Origin: Candidatus Binatus soli
GTDB taxonomy: Bacteria; Desulfobacterota; Binatia; Binatales; Binataceae
Direction: 5' to 3'
DNA: 35,076 nucleotides
Assembly: GCA_002479255.1 (NCBI GenBank)
Contig: DLMJ01000040.1
Location: 1-35,076, forward strand
A program made the translations under genes and the position numbers. Shown here piece after piece: positions 7,329-15,630 of this stretch (position 1 is the stretch's first letter; every line of letters starts with the position of its first letter). The notes under the pieces are model-generated. The model was not told the origin of the DNA. It did not search any database and worked only from the letters and a program-made list of their open reading frames with translations.

Positions 7329-8261
7329 ATGCTGGTGCGAAAGCGCGGTGTGCTACGGAGCGTGGTCGTCGCGTTGTGCGCGATTGGGTGGGGAGCGCTG
7401 GTGATTGGCGGATGCAGCGAGGAATCGCGCTACCAGGTGCTTTCCTTCTTGTTCGAGGGTGTGCCCAAACCCGGAGAGAAACCCCAGTGGCAGCAGGTCA
7501 CCCATCTGGCGCGCCGTCCTCCGCCGGCGAAAGCGACTGCCACGCCAGCGCCAGTCGTCATTGCGAAGGAGAAGTATCCCTTCGGATGGCTTCCTGCGTT
7601 GCTGAAGACCGTGCCTCACGACGCAGCCGGCTACCCCGACATGGTGGCCGCGTTCAAGGAAAAGAAAATCGATCCGCTGCCGGGCCCTGAACAAGACCAC
7701 GTCGTGCCGAAGGCGAAGAAAGTCGACGAGGAGGAGATCACGCTGATCCCCGAGGGCAAGACCAAGTGCAGCTTCTCACACGAGATTCATACCACCTTGG
7801 TCACTTGCAAGAGCTGCCATCCCGGCGTGTTCAAAATGAAGACCGGGGAAGAGATGTCGATGGATGCCATGGGGGACGGCAAGTTCTGCGGCTTCTGCCA
7901 CGGCAAGGTGGCCTTCCCGATCACGGGCGAGTGCGTGCGGTGTCATCCGGCGATGAAGAAGAAGGCGGCCAAGAAACCGCCCAAGGAAAAGCTGCTGGAA
8001 GGCGAGGTCAAGCTGACGCGCGCCAAGAGCAGCGATGCCAACCTCAGCGGAATACCGCCCGCTAGCTTCCCGCATCTGCCGCACCGCGTGAACTACAGAT
8101 GCTACGCGTGCCACAACACGATCTTCCCGATGAAGGAGGAAGGCACGAAGCCGATCACGATGCAGGACATTTCCGCAGGCAAGTACTGCGGTGTCTGCCA
8201 TAACGGCAAGATCGCATTCTCGGGCGACGATCTCGGGAGCTGCAGCCGATGCCATCCCTGA
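7329..8261 (+). CDS. Hexaheme lipoprotein cytochrome with two c7-type triheme domains
   Basis: 310 residues; lipobox V-I-G-G-C at Cys29 (+2 Ser). Residues 30-145 are a haem-free Pro/Lys-rich linker that includes a VLSFLFEGVP segment. Two copies of the c7-type triheme module follow. Domain 1 has FSHEIH 149-154 and haems CKSCH 160-164, CGFCH 187-191, CVRCH 202-206. Domain 2 has FPHLPH and haems CYACH 258-262, CGVCH 287-291, CSRCH 305-309. Each also carries the diagnostic F.MK...M.D....G.(F/Y)CG.CH.GK.AF spacing of the nanowire-type triheme family. A Lys-rich linker (MKKKAAKKPPKEK) joins them. As a lipid-anchored periplasmic or outer-membrane protein it could pass electrons from periplasmic carriers to the barrel gene, whose start codon overlaps this gene's end. 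An in-frame TAG at 7314 excludes a longer N-terminus. Confidence 0.92.
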   Translation: MLVRKRGVLRSVVVALCAIGWGALVIGGCSEESRYQVLSFLFEGVPKPGEKPQWQQVTHLARRPPPAKATATPAPVVIAKEKYPFGWLPALLKTVPHDAAGYPDMVAAFKEKKIDPLPGPEQDHVVPKAKKVDEEEITLIPEGKTKCSFSHEIHTTLVTCKSCHPGVFKMKTGEEMSMDAMGDGKFCGFCHGKVAFPITGECVRCHPAMKKKAAKKPPKEKLLEGEVKLTRAKSSDANLSGIPPASFPHLPHRVNYRCYACHNTIFPMKEEGTKPITMQDISAGKYCGVCHNGKIAFSGDDLGSCSRCHP

Positions 8262-10327
8262 GCACAAAAGCGATCCGCACCTCATCCCGGCTGGTCCTGG
8301 TTGTATCGATCTGGGTAATCATCACGAGCGGAAATGGGTACGCATTCTCGCTGCTTTCCTGGGTCCCCTCCGAGGGCGACTTCGCCTTGGGCGAATGGCA
8401 GGGCGGGGTCATCGGCGGTTACGAGTGGGAAGACCAGCAGACGACCACGGGAAACAACACAACCAGCGTCTTGCGAAACAGGTTCGACGAAGACGTCTTT
8501 CTCAGAAACAACGCCTTTTATCTGATGGACCCGCGGCTGCTGTCGGGCAGCGCCGGAGTCGACCTCGACTTTTACCAGGAAAACGACAAGTTAAACGGGG
8601 AAAATAAGCATCAAGACGGCACGCTCATCGGCTTTGACGTGAATACCACTATACTGGGGCAAATGCCGTACACCGGCATCTTGTTTGCTCATCGCAATGA
8701 AAATAACACCAGCACGGACTTTGGAGGCCAGACTTACAGCCTCAACCAGAGTATCGGCGGGATGGCCACGCTTCGGCAGGACAGTTTCCTGCGCGAAGCG
8801 TTCCCATACTTCTCCGCCGACGTCTATGCCCGCCAGGAGGAGGCGGACCAATCCACCACACAGTTTGGCCAGACCTTCACGGTCAACGAAACCCGCGATG
8901 TGGCCGGCGTTGACGCCGAGAAAGGGTTCCAGACTGCGGACCTCGACTTCACCTACCAGTTCGCCAACGACAGCTATACCGGAAGCACTCCCGCGTACAG
9001 CTTCATTACCCAATGGGCGAGCCTGAACTACAGCCTGGACTTCGGACCTACCCTGAACCGCAGATGGGATTCCCGGATCAGCTATTTGACCCGCTCCGGC
9101 AACGGCGTGGACGAATCATTCCTGTACGCTGACGAAAAGCTGCGCATCGACCATTTCAAAAACCTGTCCACGAGCTACGAGTATCTCCTCACAGACACCG
9201 ATACCCAGGGTCAACAGGACATCAACAACAGCCTCACGTTTCAGGTTCAGTATCGCCCGTTCCGAAACCTGACGAATACTCTCACCCTGCAGGGGGCTTA
9301 CGATACGCTCTCGCCGGCAGGCCACACCGACTTCGTCGCGGTGGAGGGGAGTTCCGACTACACCCACTCGATTCCCTGGGGCGGCAACCTCATTCTCGGC
9401 GGCGATGGGCGCTACGAAATCGATCAATCGCACGTCACTGGACCGGTCACGGCCTTGAATGAAAAGCACATCGCGCCGCCCTTTTTCGGCCCCGGAATCG
9501 GATTCAACCTCGGCGCCCCCTTTGTTATTACCTCGACCATCGTCATGTACGACACCCGTGGCGGAGGAAGACTACTGACCAAGCTCGGGGTGGATTACAT
9601 CACCCAGGCGCAGGGTCAGTTGACGAAGATAGTGATCCTTCCGACAACGACGCTCCCGATTATGCCTGGCGACCCGCTTGAGGTCACCTACTCCTACGTG
9701 GTTGGGCCCGATGGCACGTATTCGACTACCAGCTTGTCGGGAGATGCGGGCGTGACTTTCGGCTGGATCTCGTTGATCGGTGCGTATCAGCAGTCGAATC
9801 AGTCGATGCTGAGCGGGGTAGGCGCGCAGTATCTGTACAGCACGCGCCAGGAAACCGGCCAGCTCAATCTGCAAAAGGACTGGGAATGGGTCGATGCCAG
9901 GGCCAGCGCTCTCTACGAGATCTATCACGCGCAATCTCAATCAGTTGGTGTTTTCGACTACACGCTGCAGGATTACGGCGAGTATCTGACCTTCCGGCCC
10001 GGATGGAACACGACCCTTAATCTCGATGGCAACGAGATGTATACCGACTACACTGTGCAACCGACACGGCATAACTCGGACCTTGATTTCGAGGCCGCGC
10101 TGGACCGCTTCCTTTCGTCGGGAAATTACTTCACGGTGTTCGCCCGGGCGCGCCAAGCTGCCGAGACAGACTACCCGACCGAGACTGACTACGAGGCGGG
10201 CCTGAGAGGCAATTTCCGGTACGGCAAGATCTTCATCTGGCCGTGGTTCTCGTGGATCAACAGAACCTACGGCCCGACGAAGACCAACGATCCTCACATA
10301 ATGCTGAGGATTGGACGGGAGCTGTAA
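8249..10327 (+). CDS. Putative outer-membrane beta-barrel (porin-like) conduit protein
   Basis: 692 residues with a signal peptide ending near GYA-FS (residue 32). The ATG lies 13 bases inside the preceding cytochrome gene, with GGAG nine bases upstream, so translation is coupled. The mature chain has almost no long hydrophobic helix. It is rich in Tyr, Trp, Phe, Asn, Gly and Asp in alternating polar/hydrophobic strands (for example NLILGGDGRYEI and FRYGKIFIWPWFSW), typical of a large barrel, with no Cys or haem motif noticed. A barrel between haem lipoproteins and a large multihaem cytochrome is the arrangement of porin-cytochrome conduits such as OmbB/OmaB/OmcB, MtrCAB and ExtABCD. I do not recognise a named family and the C-terminus (LRIGREL) lacks the usual terminal Phe, so barrel status is inferred. 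Confidence 0.72.
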   Translation: MPSLSTKAIRTSSRLVLVVSIWVIITSGNGYAFSLLSWVPSEGDFALGEWQGGVIGGYEWEDQQTTTGNNTTSVLRNRFDEDVFLRNNAFYLMDPRLLSGSAGVDLDFYQENDKLNGENKHQDGTLIGFDVNTTILGQMPYTGILFAHRNENNTSTDFGGQTYSLNQSIGGMATLRQDSFLREAFPYFSADVYARQEEADQSTTQFGQTFTVNETRDVAGVDAEKGFQTADLDFTYQFANDSYTGSTPAYSFITQWASLNYSLDFGPTLNRRWDSRISYLTRSGNGVDESFLYADEKLRIDHFKNLSTSYEYLLTDTDTQGQQDINNSLTFQVQYRPFRNLTNTLTLQGAYDTLSPAGHTDFVAVEGSSDYTHSIPWGGNLILGGDGRYEIDQSHVTGPVTALNEKHIAPPFFGPGIGFNLGAPFVITSTIVMYDTRGGGRLLTKLGVDYITQAQGQLTKIVILPTTTLPIMPGDPLEVTYSYVVGPDGTYSTTSLSGDAGVTFGWISLIGAYQQSNQSMLSGVGAQYLYSTRQETGQLNLQKDWEWVDARASALYEIYHAQSQSVGVFDYTLQDYGEYLTFRPGWNTTLNLDGNEMYTDYTVQPTRHNSDLDFEAALDRFLSSGNYFTVFARARQAAETDYPTETDYEAGLRGNFRYGKIFIWPWFSWINRTYGPTKTNDPHIMLRIGREL

Positions 10328-10348
10328 GGTGAATATAATTTACGCGCG

Positions 10349-11419
10349 ATGTTCAAGACGATAATTGCCGTCCTGGCGCTTGCAACTGCGCTGGGCTGCC
10401 AGCCCACGGGGGGCCTCAACGGACTCGAGGGCGGAAATGCAACGGCACAGGTATCCGAGGATATCGTCTGGCCCAAGCCGCCAGATCCCGCACGAATCCG
10501 CTATGTGCGCAGTATTTCCATCCCTGGTGATGTCGGGATCAAGCGCGGATTCTTTGGAACGCTCCTCGACGCAGTGACTCGCAGGCCAGAGGAGCGCTTC
10601 ATCCGTCCGACCGGAGTCACCGAGAGCGACGGTGCGATCTATGTGGCCGATCCCGGTGCGCCGGCGCTCTGGATCTTCGATGCAGAGAAGCAGGCCTCAG
10701 TCGCAGTCCGTGAACTCGGCGGGGACGCGCTGCTTTCGCCGGTGGCGGTGACGCCGGAGCGCGACGGACGCGCCTTCGTGGCGGACTCGCTTGTCAACAA
10801 GGTCTTCCTGGTCGATCGCGGCGGAGAGATGGTGAGCATGATTGCGGATAGCGCGCTCAAACGCCCGGTTGCGCTCGCGTGGGACCAGGCTAGTGACAGG
10901 CTCTACGTCGCCGACGCGGTGGGACAGCAGGTCCTCGTCTATGGGAGCGGCGGAAAGCGTCTGCTGAGCTGGGGAAGCAGGGGCTCTGGAGACGGCGAGT
11001 TCAATTTCCCTGCCTACATCGCGCTGTCCCGCTCCGGAGAGGTTCTGGTTACCGACGCTCTGAACTACCGCGTGCAGGCGTTCGATCAGAACGGGAAATT
11101 TCTCTGGAAGATGGGTCGGCAGGGCGACGGCTCGGGCGACTTCGCCGCGCCCAAGGGACTCGCGACCGACACCGAGGGACATCTCTACGTGGTCGACGCG
11201 CTGTTCGACGGCGTCCAGATTTTCGATCGCGAAGGAGCCCTACTGCTCGGATTCGGCTCACGCGGCCGGGCGCCGGGGGAGTTCTGGTTGCCGACCGGGG
11301 CCTTCATCGACGCGCGCGATCAGATCTATGTGGCCGATTCCTACAACCAGCGGGTACAAGTGTTCGCGTTTGTCGGCCGTTCCGGCGATTCGCACCCGGC
11401 GGAAACCGCGAAGCGCTGA
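10349..11419 (+). CDS. Second NHL-repeat lipoprotein of the conduit operon
   Basis: 356 residues; lipobox A-T-A-L-G-C at Cys17 (+2 Gln). The N-terminal motif WPKPPDPARIRYVRSIS closely matches that of the NHL lipoprotein at 5980, so the two are paralogues sharing more than generic propeller repeats. Six NHL repeats end in YVADPGAP, FVADSLVN, YVADAVGQ, VTDALNYR, YVVDALFD and YVADSYNQ. It starts 21 bases after the barrel stop. The position between barrel and dodecaheme cytochrome suggests a role at the outer membrane, perhaps in anchoring or cytochrome maturation, but no catalytic residue is evident. The Shine-Dalgarno is weak (aaggtg about 17 bases upstream), fitting translational coupling to the barrel. 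Confidence 0.85.
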   Translation: MFKTIIAVLALATALGCQPTGGLNGLEGGNATAQVSEDIVWPKPPDPARIRYVRSISIPGDVGIKRGFFGTLLDAVTRRPEERFIRPTGVTESDGAIYVADPGAPALWIFDAEKQASVAVRELGGDALLSPVAVTPERDGRAFVADSLVNKVFLVDRGGEMVSMIADSALKRPVALAWDQASDRLYVADAVGQQVLVYGSGGKRLLSWGSRGSGDGEFNFPAYIALSRSGEVLVTDALNYRVQAFDQNGKFLWKMGRQGDGSGDFAAPKGLATDTEGHLYVVDALFDGVQIFDREGALLLGFGSRGRAPGEFWLPTGAFIDARDQIYVADSYNQRVQVFAFVGRSGDSHPAETAKR

Positions 11420-11462
11420 CGACGGTTCGCCGGGAAAAGCGCTCGGAAGAAGCAATAGGCAG

Positions 11463-13181
11463 ATGAGAAGGGCGGGAGGGACGATGGCGTTGGCGCTGCG
11501 GTTGATGCTGGCGCTCGCGCTGGTCGTGCTCGCGGCGGGGAGGGCAGGCGCGCAGATCGAGAGCACCGTCCACAACCTGAGCACGACCAACGCGAAAATG
11601 CACGGCGACAGCAAAAGCGTCGGCGTTTGCATCTTTTGTCATACCCCGCATAATGCGCGGCCTACCAGCGGGCTGTGGAACCGCGACCTTCCGGCCGTTA
11701 CCTACAAGCTCTATGAGAGCAGTACGCTCCAGGCGCAGATGTCGCAGCCGAACGGCTCCTCGCGGCTCTGCCTCTCATGCCACGACGGGATTCTGGCGCT
11801 GAGCAACATGCGCGTGGCGCCCATCAGCGGCCCGGTCGCGCCGATGCCTCCGCTCACCGGCACAGCCTCGTTGGGGACTGACCTCTCCAACGACCATCCA
11901 ATCTCGTTCATTTACAACAGCGCGCTCGCGCTCAGGGCCAGCGACCTGATCGATCCCACGGCCCTGCCGCAGACCGCGCCGCTGGACAACGACAAACAAC
12001 TCCAGTGCAGTTCGTGCCACGATCCGCACCTGAATCGCCCCAACTTCCTGCGCATCGACGATCGCTTCGGCGCCGATTGCACGGTGTGCCATCGCGACCA
12101 CAACTGGCGTAGTTCCAGCCATGCGACTGCGACGCAGACGTGGCGCGGCGGCAAAACCACCGCTCCATGGCCCGCGGACGGCTACGCGACCATGGCTGAA
12201 AACGCATGCGAAAGCTGCCATCGGGTCCATGCTGCGCCGCATCCGGAGCTGCTGCTCGCGCAAACCATCGAGGAGAAGAACTGCACCATCTGCCACAACG
12301 GCATGCTCGCCAAGCAAGATATCGAAGCCGAACTCGTCAAGCCCTCTAGTCATCAGGTCCAAGGCAGGCAGTGGATCCACAATCCGGCTGAAGATCCGGT
12401 GACGATGCCGCGCCATGTGACCTGCGTCGACTGCCACAACCCGCACGCGGCGACTTCCTCGGCGCTCGGTATCAAGCCGCCGGTGCTTTCCGGTGCGCTG
12501 CGCGGGGTCAGTGGAGTCACGGTCGGAGGCGTGCTGATCAAGGAAGCCAATTTCGAGTACGAGATCTGCTTGAAGTGCCATGGGATGAACGAGCCGCCCG
12601 GCCTTGGCATCGTCCGCCAAGACATCACCCGCAACATCGGGCGCAAGATCAATCCGGTCAACATGTCATATCATCCGCTGGCGGCTCCCGACCGAAAAGT
12701 GCGAATGTCCGGCCTGATAACGCCATACAACTCGTCCAGCGTGATCAGCTGCACGGATTGTCACAACAACGATCAGTGGACGCAGGGCGGCACGGCGCCG
12801 CGCGGGCCGCATGGCTCGCGTTTCGAGCCGATCCTTCAGATGGAATACGAAGCGGTGGACCCCAGTACGGAGTCCTATTCGAGCTACGCGCTTTGCTACA
12901 AATGCCACGACCGCAGCGCCATACTGTTCAACTTCGGCGGGTTTCCCCACAAGCAGCACGTAATCGATCAGCACACCTCGTGCGCGGTCTGTCATGATCC
13001 GCACGGCTCGCGGCAGAGCACGTACCTGATCAATTTCATGGTGATGTCGAAGCAGGGAGCACCGGTGGTGAGGCCCTCCAAGAGCGGGCGCTTGGAGTAT
13101 GTTCCCGACCCGGCGCGTCCCGGCCATGGGAAGTGCTACATGACCTGCCATAACACCGACCACAACCCGGCGTCGTACTGA
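11463..13181 (+). CDS. Dodecaheme c-type cytochrome (11 CXXCH plus one CX3CH)
   Basis: 572 residues from the ATG at 11463; an ATG at 11484 with gggaggg just upstream is the alternative. Both leave a signal peptide ending near AGA-QIES. Haem sites: CIFCH 56-60, CLSCH 103-107, CSSCH 182-186, CTVCH 206-210, CESCH 249-253, CTICH 274-278, CVDCH 321-325, CLKCH 369-373, CTDCH 430-434, CYKCH 478-482, CAVCH 507-511, and a final CYMTCH 558-563 with three residues between cysteines. Many sites continue as CH.PH or CH..H, supplying extra His ligands. The first four match the tetraheme protein at 4774 in order and motif (CHTPHNA, CHDG, DHP, CSSCHDPH). No lipobox is seen, so it is probably periplasmic or exported to the cell surface. 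Last gene of the operon; likely the terminal, outward-facing electron carrier. Confidence 0.9.
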   Translation: MRRAGGTMALALRLMLALALVVLAAGRAGAQIESTVHNLSTTNAKMHGDSKSVGVCIFCHTPHNARPTSGLWNRDLPAVTYKLYESSTLQAQMSQPNGSSRLCLSCHDGILALSNMRVAPISGPVAPMPPLTGTASLGTDLSNDHPISFIYNSALALRASDLIDPTALPQTAPLDNDKQLQCSSCHDPHLNRPNFLRIDDRFGADCTVCHRDHNWRSSSHATATQTWRGGKTTAPWPADGYATMAENACESCHRVHAAPHPELLLAQTIEEKNCTICHNGMLAKQDIEAELVKPSSHQVQGRQWIHNPAEDPVTMPRHVTCVDCHNPHAATSSALGIKPPVLSGALRGVSGVTVGGVLIKEANFEYEICLKCHGMNEPPGLGIVRQDITRNIGRKINPVNMSYHPLAAPDRKVRMSGLITPYNSSSVISCTDCHNNDQWTQGGTAPRGPHGSRFEPILQMEYEAVDPSTESYSSYALCYKCHDRSAILFNFGGFPHKQHVIDQHTSCAVCHDPHGSRQSTYLINFMVMSKQGAPVVRPSKSGRLEYVPDPARPGHGKCYMTCHNTDHNPASY

Positions 13182-13251
13182 CAGCGCTGAGTTTGCTGCC
13201 TGAGATCGGGTCGGCTCTGGCGGTTTACTTTCGACCGCTTGCTCCTGGGTA

Positions 13252-15018
13252 CTACCAGCCGATCACTTGCGCGGGCATTACGGGCGCGGCTTGACCGCGC
13301 GGGTCGGCGCCGCCCGCGAGCACGCCGGTTTTCGCGTCGATCTGCACGGCGAGCACGTGACCCTCGGACCACGGCGGCCGGCTCTCGATCTGATGGCCGC
13401 GCGCGGCGAGCGCGTCGCGCACGTTTGCGGGAACTCGATCCTCGATGCGCAGGACTCCGGGGCGATTGTCGTGGGGATAGAACGTCGAGGGGAAATGCGG
13501 CGTCGAAAACTTCGGCGCCTCGATGGCGGCCTGCAAGTCCATTCCGAAATCAACCACGTTCAGAAAAAATTGCAGCGTCCATTGATCCTGCTGATCGCCG
13601 CCGGGCGTGCCGAATGCCAGGTACGGCTCGCCTTTCACCATCGCGAGCGACGGCGACAGGGTGGTGCGGGGGCGCTTGCCGGGTTCGAGCGCGTTGGGAT
13701 GGCGCTCGTCGAGAAAAAAAGTTTGCATCCGCGTTCCTAGCGGAAAGCCAAGCGCGTCGATCACCGGCGAGCTGGGAATCCATCCGCCGCTCGCCGTGAC
13801 GGCGATCATGTTGCCGTCGCGGTCGGCAGCCGTGACGTGAATCGTGCCCGCACCCCATGGGCGCGCGCCGATTGCGGGACCGTCGCGCAACGCACGCATC
13901 GCAATCGGATCGCCCGGCCGCTGATCCATCGAGGCGTGGCCGGAATCGATAAGCTCGCGGCGAATCGCCGCATAACGATCGCTCAGCAATCCTGCGATCG
14001 GAACGTCGATGAATTCAGGATCTCCGTACCAGGCCTCGCGATCGGCGAACGAGAGCTTGGCGGCCTCGATGACAGCGTGGATATAGTCGGCGGAATTGTG
14101 GCCCATAGCGGCCAGGTCGAAGCCTTCGAGCAACTTGAGCTGCTGAAGGAACACCGGACCCTGCGACCATGGCCCGCACTTGAAGACCGTGACGCCGCGA
14201 TAGTCCGCGCTCACGGGCGATTCGGTTCGAGTCGTGAAGCGATCGAGATCGGACGCGGCGAGCAAGCCGCCGTTGGCGTCGGACCAGGCGACGATTTCGC
14301 GCGCAATGTCGCCCCGATAAAAGCGCTCGCGCGCGGCGTCGAGGCCGGCCTCGCGCCCACGATTCTTCGCGGCTGATTCGGCGTCGAGCACGCGCTTGAA
14401 AAAGTTGGCAAGCGCAGGATTCTTGAGCACGTTTCCGGGCTGTGGGACTTTGCCATCGGGCAGATAAACGCGCCCCGAAGACGGCCATTCGGTAAGGAAC
14501 CGCCTGGCGTTGCTTCGGATCGACGCGCCCGCCCCAGCAACGGCATCGTCAGGGCCGCCAGCCTCACCAGACAGTCCCAGGTGCATCGGGAAACCGTCGC
14601 CCGCAAGTTCCAGCGCCGGCTCAAGAACGTCGGCCAGAGACCTGGTCCCGAAATCTCTTAGCGCAATCACCAGCGCGTCGAAGGCTGCGGGGACACCGGC
14701 GGCAAGCAGCCCGGCCCCAGGGATCATCTCGATACCCAGCGAGCGGTAATGGGCAATTGTCGCGCGTTCTGGCGCCATCGTATTACCGTTAATCGCAACC
14801 ACGCGGCGGGCAGATGCCGAATAAATAAGCATTGGCGCCTCGCCGCCTATGGTATGCATGTGCGGGTTGACGACGCCCTCGACGAATGTTGCAGCGATGG
14901 CAGCGTCGATGGCACTTCCGCCGCCGGCGAAGATTCGCGCACCGGCAGAAGCGGAAAGATAGTGCTCTGTCGCGAGTATCGCACGACGGCCCATTATGAG
15001 CGGATACATTGTAGCCAT
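13252..15018 (-). CDS. Gamma-glutamyltransferase-family Ntn-hydrolase
   Basis: 588 residues. The family self-cleaves so that a Thr begins the small subunit. Here Thr392 in GAGTIHVTAADRDGN occupies that place, close to the position in E. coli GGT. Other family signatures are GGGSAIDAAIAATF near the start, NGNTMAPERAT, GGWIPSSPVIDALGFPLGTRM, RPRTTLSPSLAM and GTPGGDQQDQWTLQ. GGTs transfer the gamma-glutamyl group of glutathione to water or amino acids. The ATG has a good AGGAAGGA upstream, and no signal peptide is evident, unlike periplasmic GGTs, so a cytoplasmic member acting on another gamma-glutamyl compound or amide is possible. Nearby GST genes fit glutathione use. Convergent with the cytochrome operon, 70 bases between stops. 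Confidence 0.88.
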   Translation of the reverse strand: MATMYPLIMGRRAILATEHYLSASAGARIFAGGGSAIDAAIAATFVEGVVNPHMHTIGGEAPMLIYSASARRVVAINGNTMAPERATIAHYRSLGIEMIPGAGLLAAGVPAAFDALVIALRDFGTRSLADVLEPALELAGDGFPMHLGLSGEAGGPDDAVAGAGASIRSNARRFLTEWPSSGRVYLPDGKVPQPGNVLKNPALANFFKRVLDAESAAKNRGREAGLDAARERFYRGDIAREIVAWSDANGGLLAASDLDRFTTRTESPVSADYRGVTVFKCGPWSQGPVFLQQLKLLEGFDLAAMGHNSADYIHAVIEAAKLSFADREAWYGDPEFIDVPIAGLLSDRYAAIRRELIDSGHASMDQRPGDPIAMRALRDGPAIGARPWGAGTIHVTAADRDGNMIAVTASGGWIPSSPVIDALGFPLGTRMQTFFLDERHPNALEPGKRPRTTLSPSLAMVKGEPYLAFGTPGGDQQDQWTLQFFLNVVDFGMDLQAAIEAPKFSTPHFPSTFYPHDNRPGVLRIEDRVPANVRDALAARGHQIESRPPWSEGHVLAVQIDAKTGVLAGGADPRGQAAPVMPAQVIGW

Positions 15019-15369
15019 CTGATTAGTTCCTTCCTGAGCTGGATTTCGTCACGGGATCGCTCTGGGCCGCGGATTTTCGCGATTTGCTTTCGTGACCCTT
15101 ATCTGAATATCACGACCCGAATTTAGCAACAGCTGCCTGTATTCGGTCAGTGCAGTGTCAAGAATCGGTAACGCAGAGAAGGGCGTCAATGCTCAAATCT
15201 GGTCGAGAAAACATGAAAACCGTTGATTTGCGGGGTTTTCCACAGCTCTGGATAAATGAAACGCGGACCCCTCCCAAGCGTCTAAATATCAGGCCCGAAG
15301 ATTGCTAGTATTTAGAGCAGGGTGGGGTGGCCGTGAACTATTATCGGGAGGACGTGGAGGGGAAGGAAT
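15019..15369. other. Divergent intergenic region between GGT and small SH3-like gene
   Basis: 351 bases without a supported gene. It must hold promoters for both divergent genes. The only structure seen is an inverted repeat TCTAAATA (15281-15288) with TATTTAGA (15309-15316), 54 bases before the small gene's ATG and a candidate operator. Confidence 0.45.
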
Positions 15370-15576
15370 ATGATGACGAGCATAAACACTGAAGGACTGG
15401 TCGGAAGGCATTGCAAGCTGCAGAAACCCGTGCGCGACCACGACGGGCGCAGTCGATTCAGCGAGCAACCACGAATCCTGCGTGAGGTAAATAATCTGGA
15501 CCGGCGCATGTACCTGGTGCAATTCGACGACGGCGCCACCACGTTCCTCTTTCCGGACGAAGTAGTAATCCAGTAG
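15370..15576 (+). CDS. Small SH3/KOW-like protein of unknown function
   Basis: 68 residues from ATGATG preceded by ggggaagga, a good ribosome-binding site. The C-terminal half (RRMYLVQFDDGATTFLFP then DEVVIQ) looks like a small beta-barrel of SH3/Tudor-like character, and the N-terminus is polar (GLVGRHCKLQKPVRDHDGR). No cofactor motif or transmembrane segment. It stands alone between divergent and convergent neighbours. The combination of ribosome-binding site, start and coherent composition supports a real gene; I cannot assign a function. Confidence 0.6.
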   Translation: MMTSINTEGLVGRHCKLQKPVRDHDGRSRFSEQPRILREVNNLDRRMYLVQFDDGATTFLFPDEVVIQ

Positions 15577-15630
15577 CGGGTATGCGGCGCACGGCGCCGT
15601 TCAAAGCATGGATGCGCCGGTTGGCGAGCC

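Noticed and set aside
15236..15244. DnaA-box-like TTTTCCACA
   Set aside because: Single near-match with no cluster, AT-rich unwinding region or dnaA/dnaN genes nearby.
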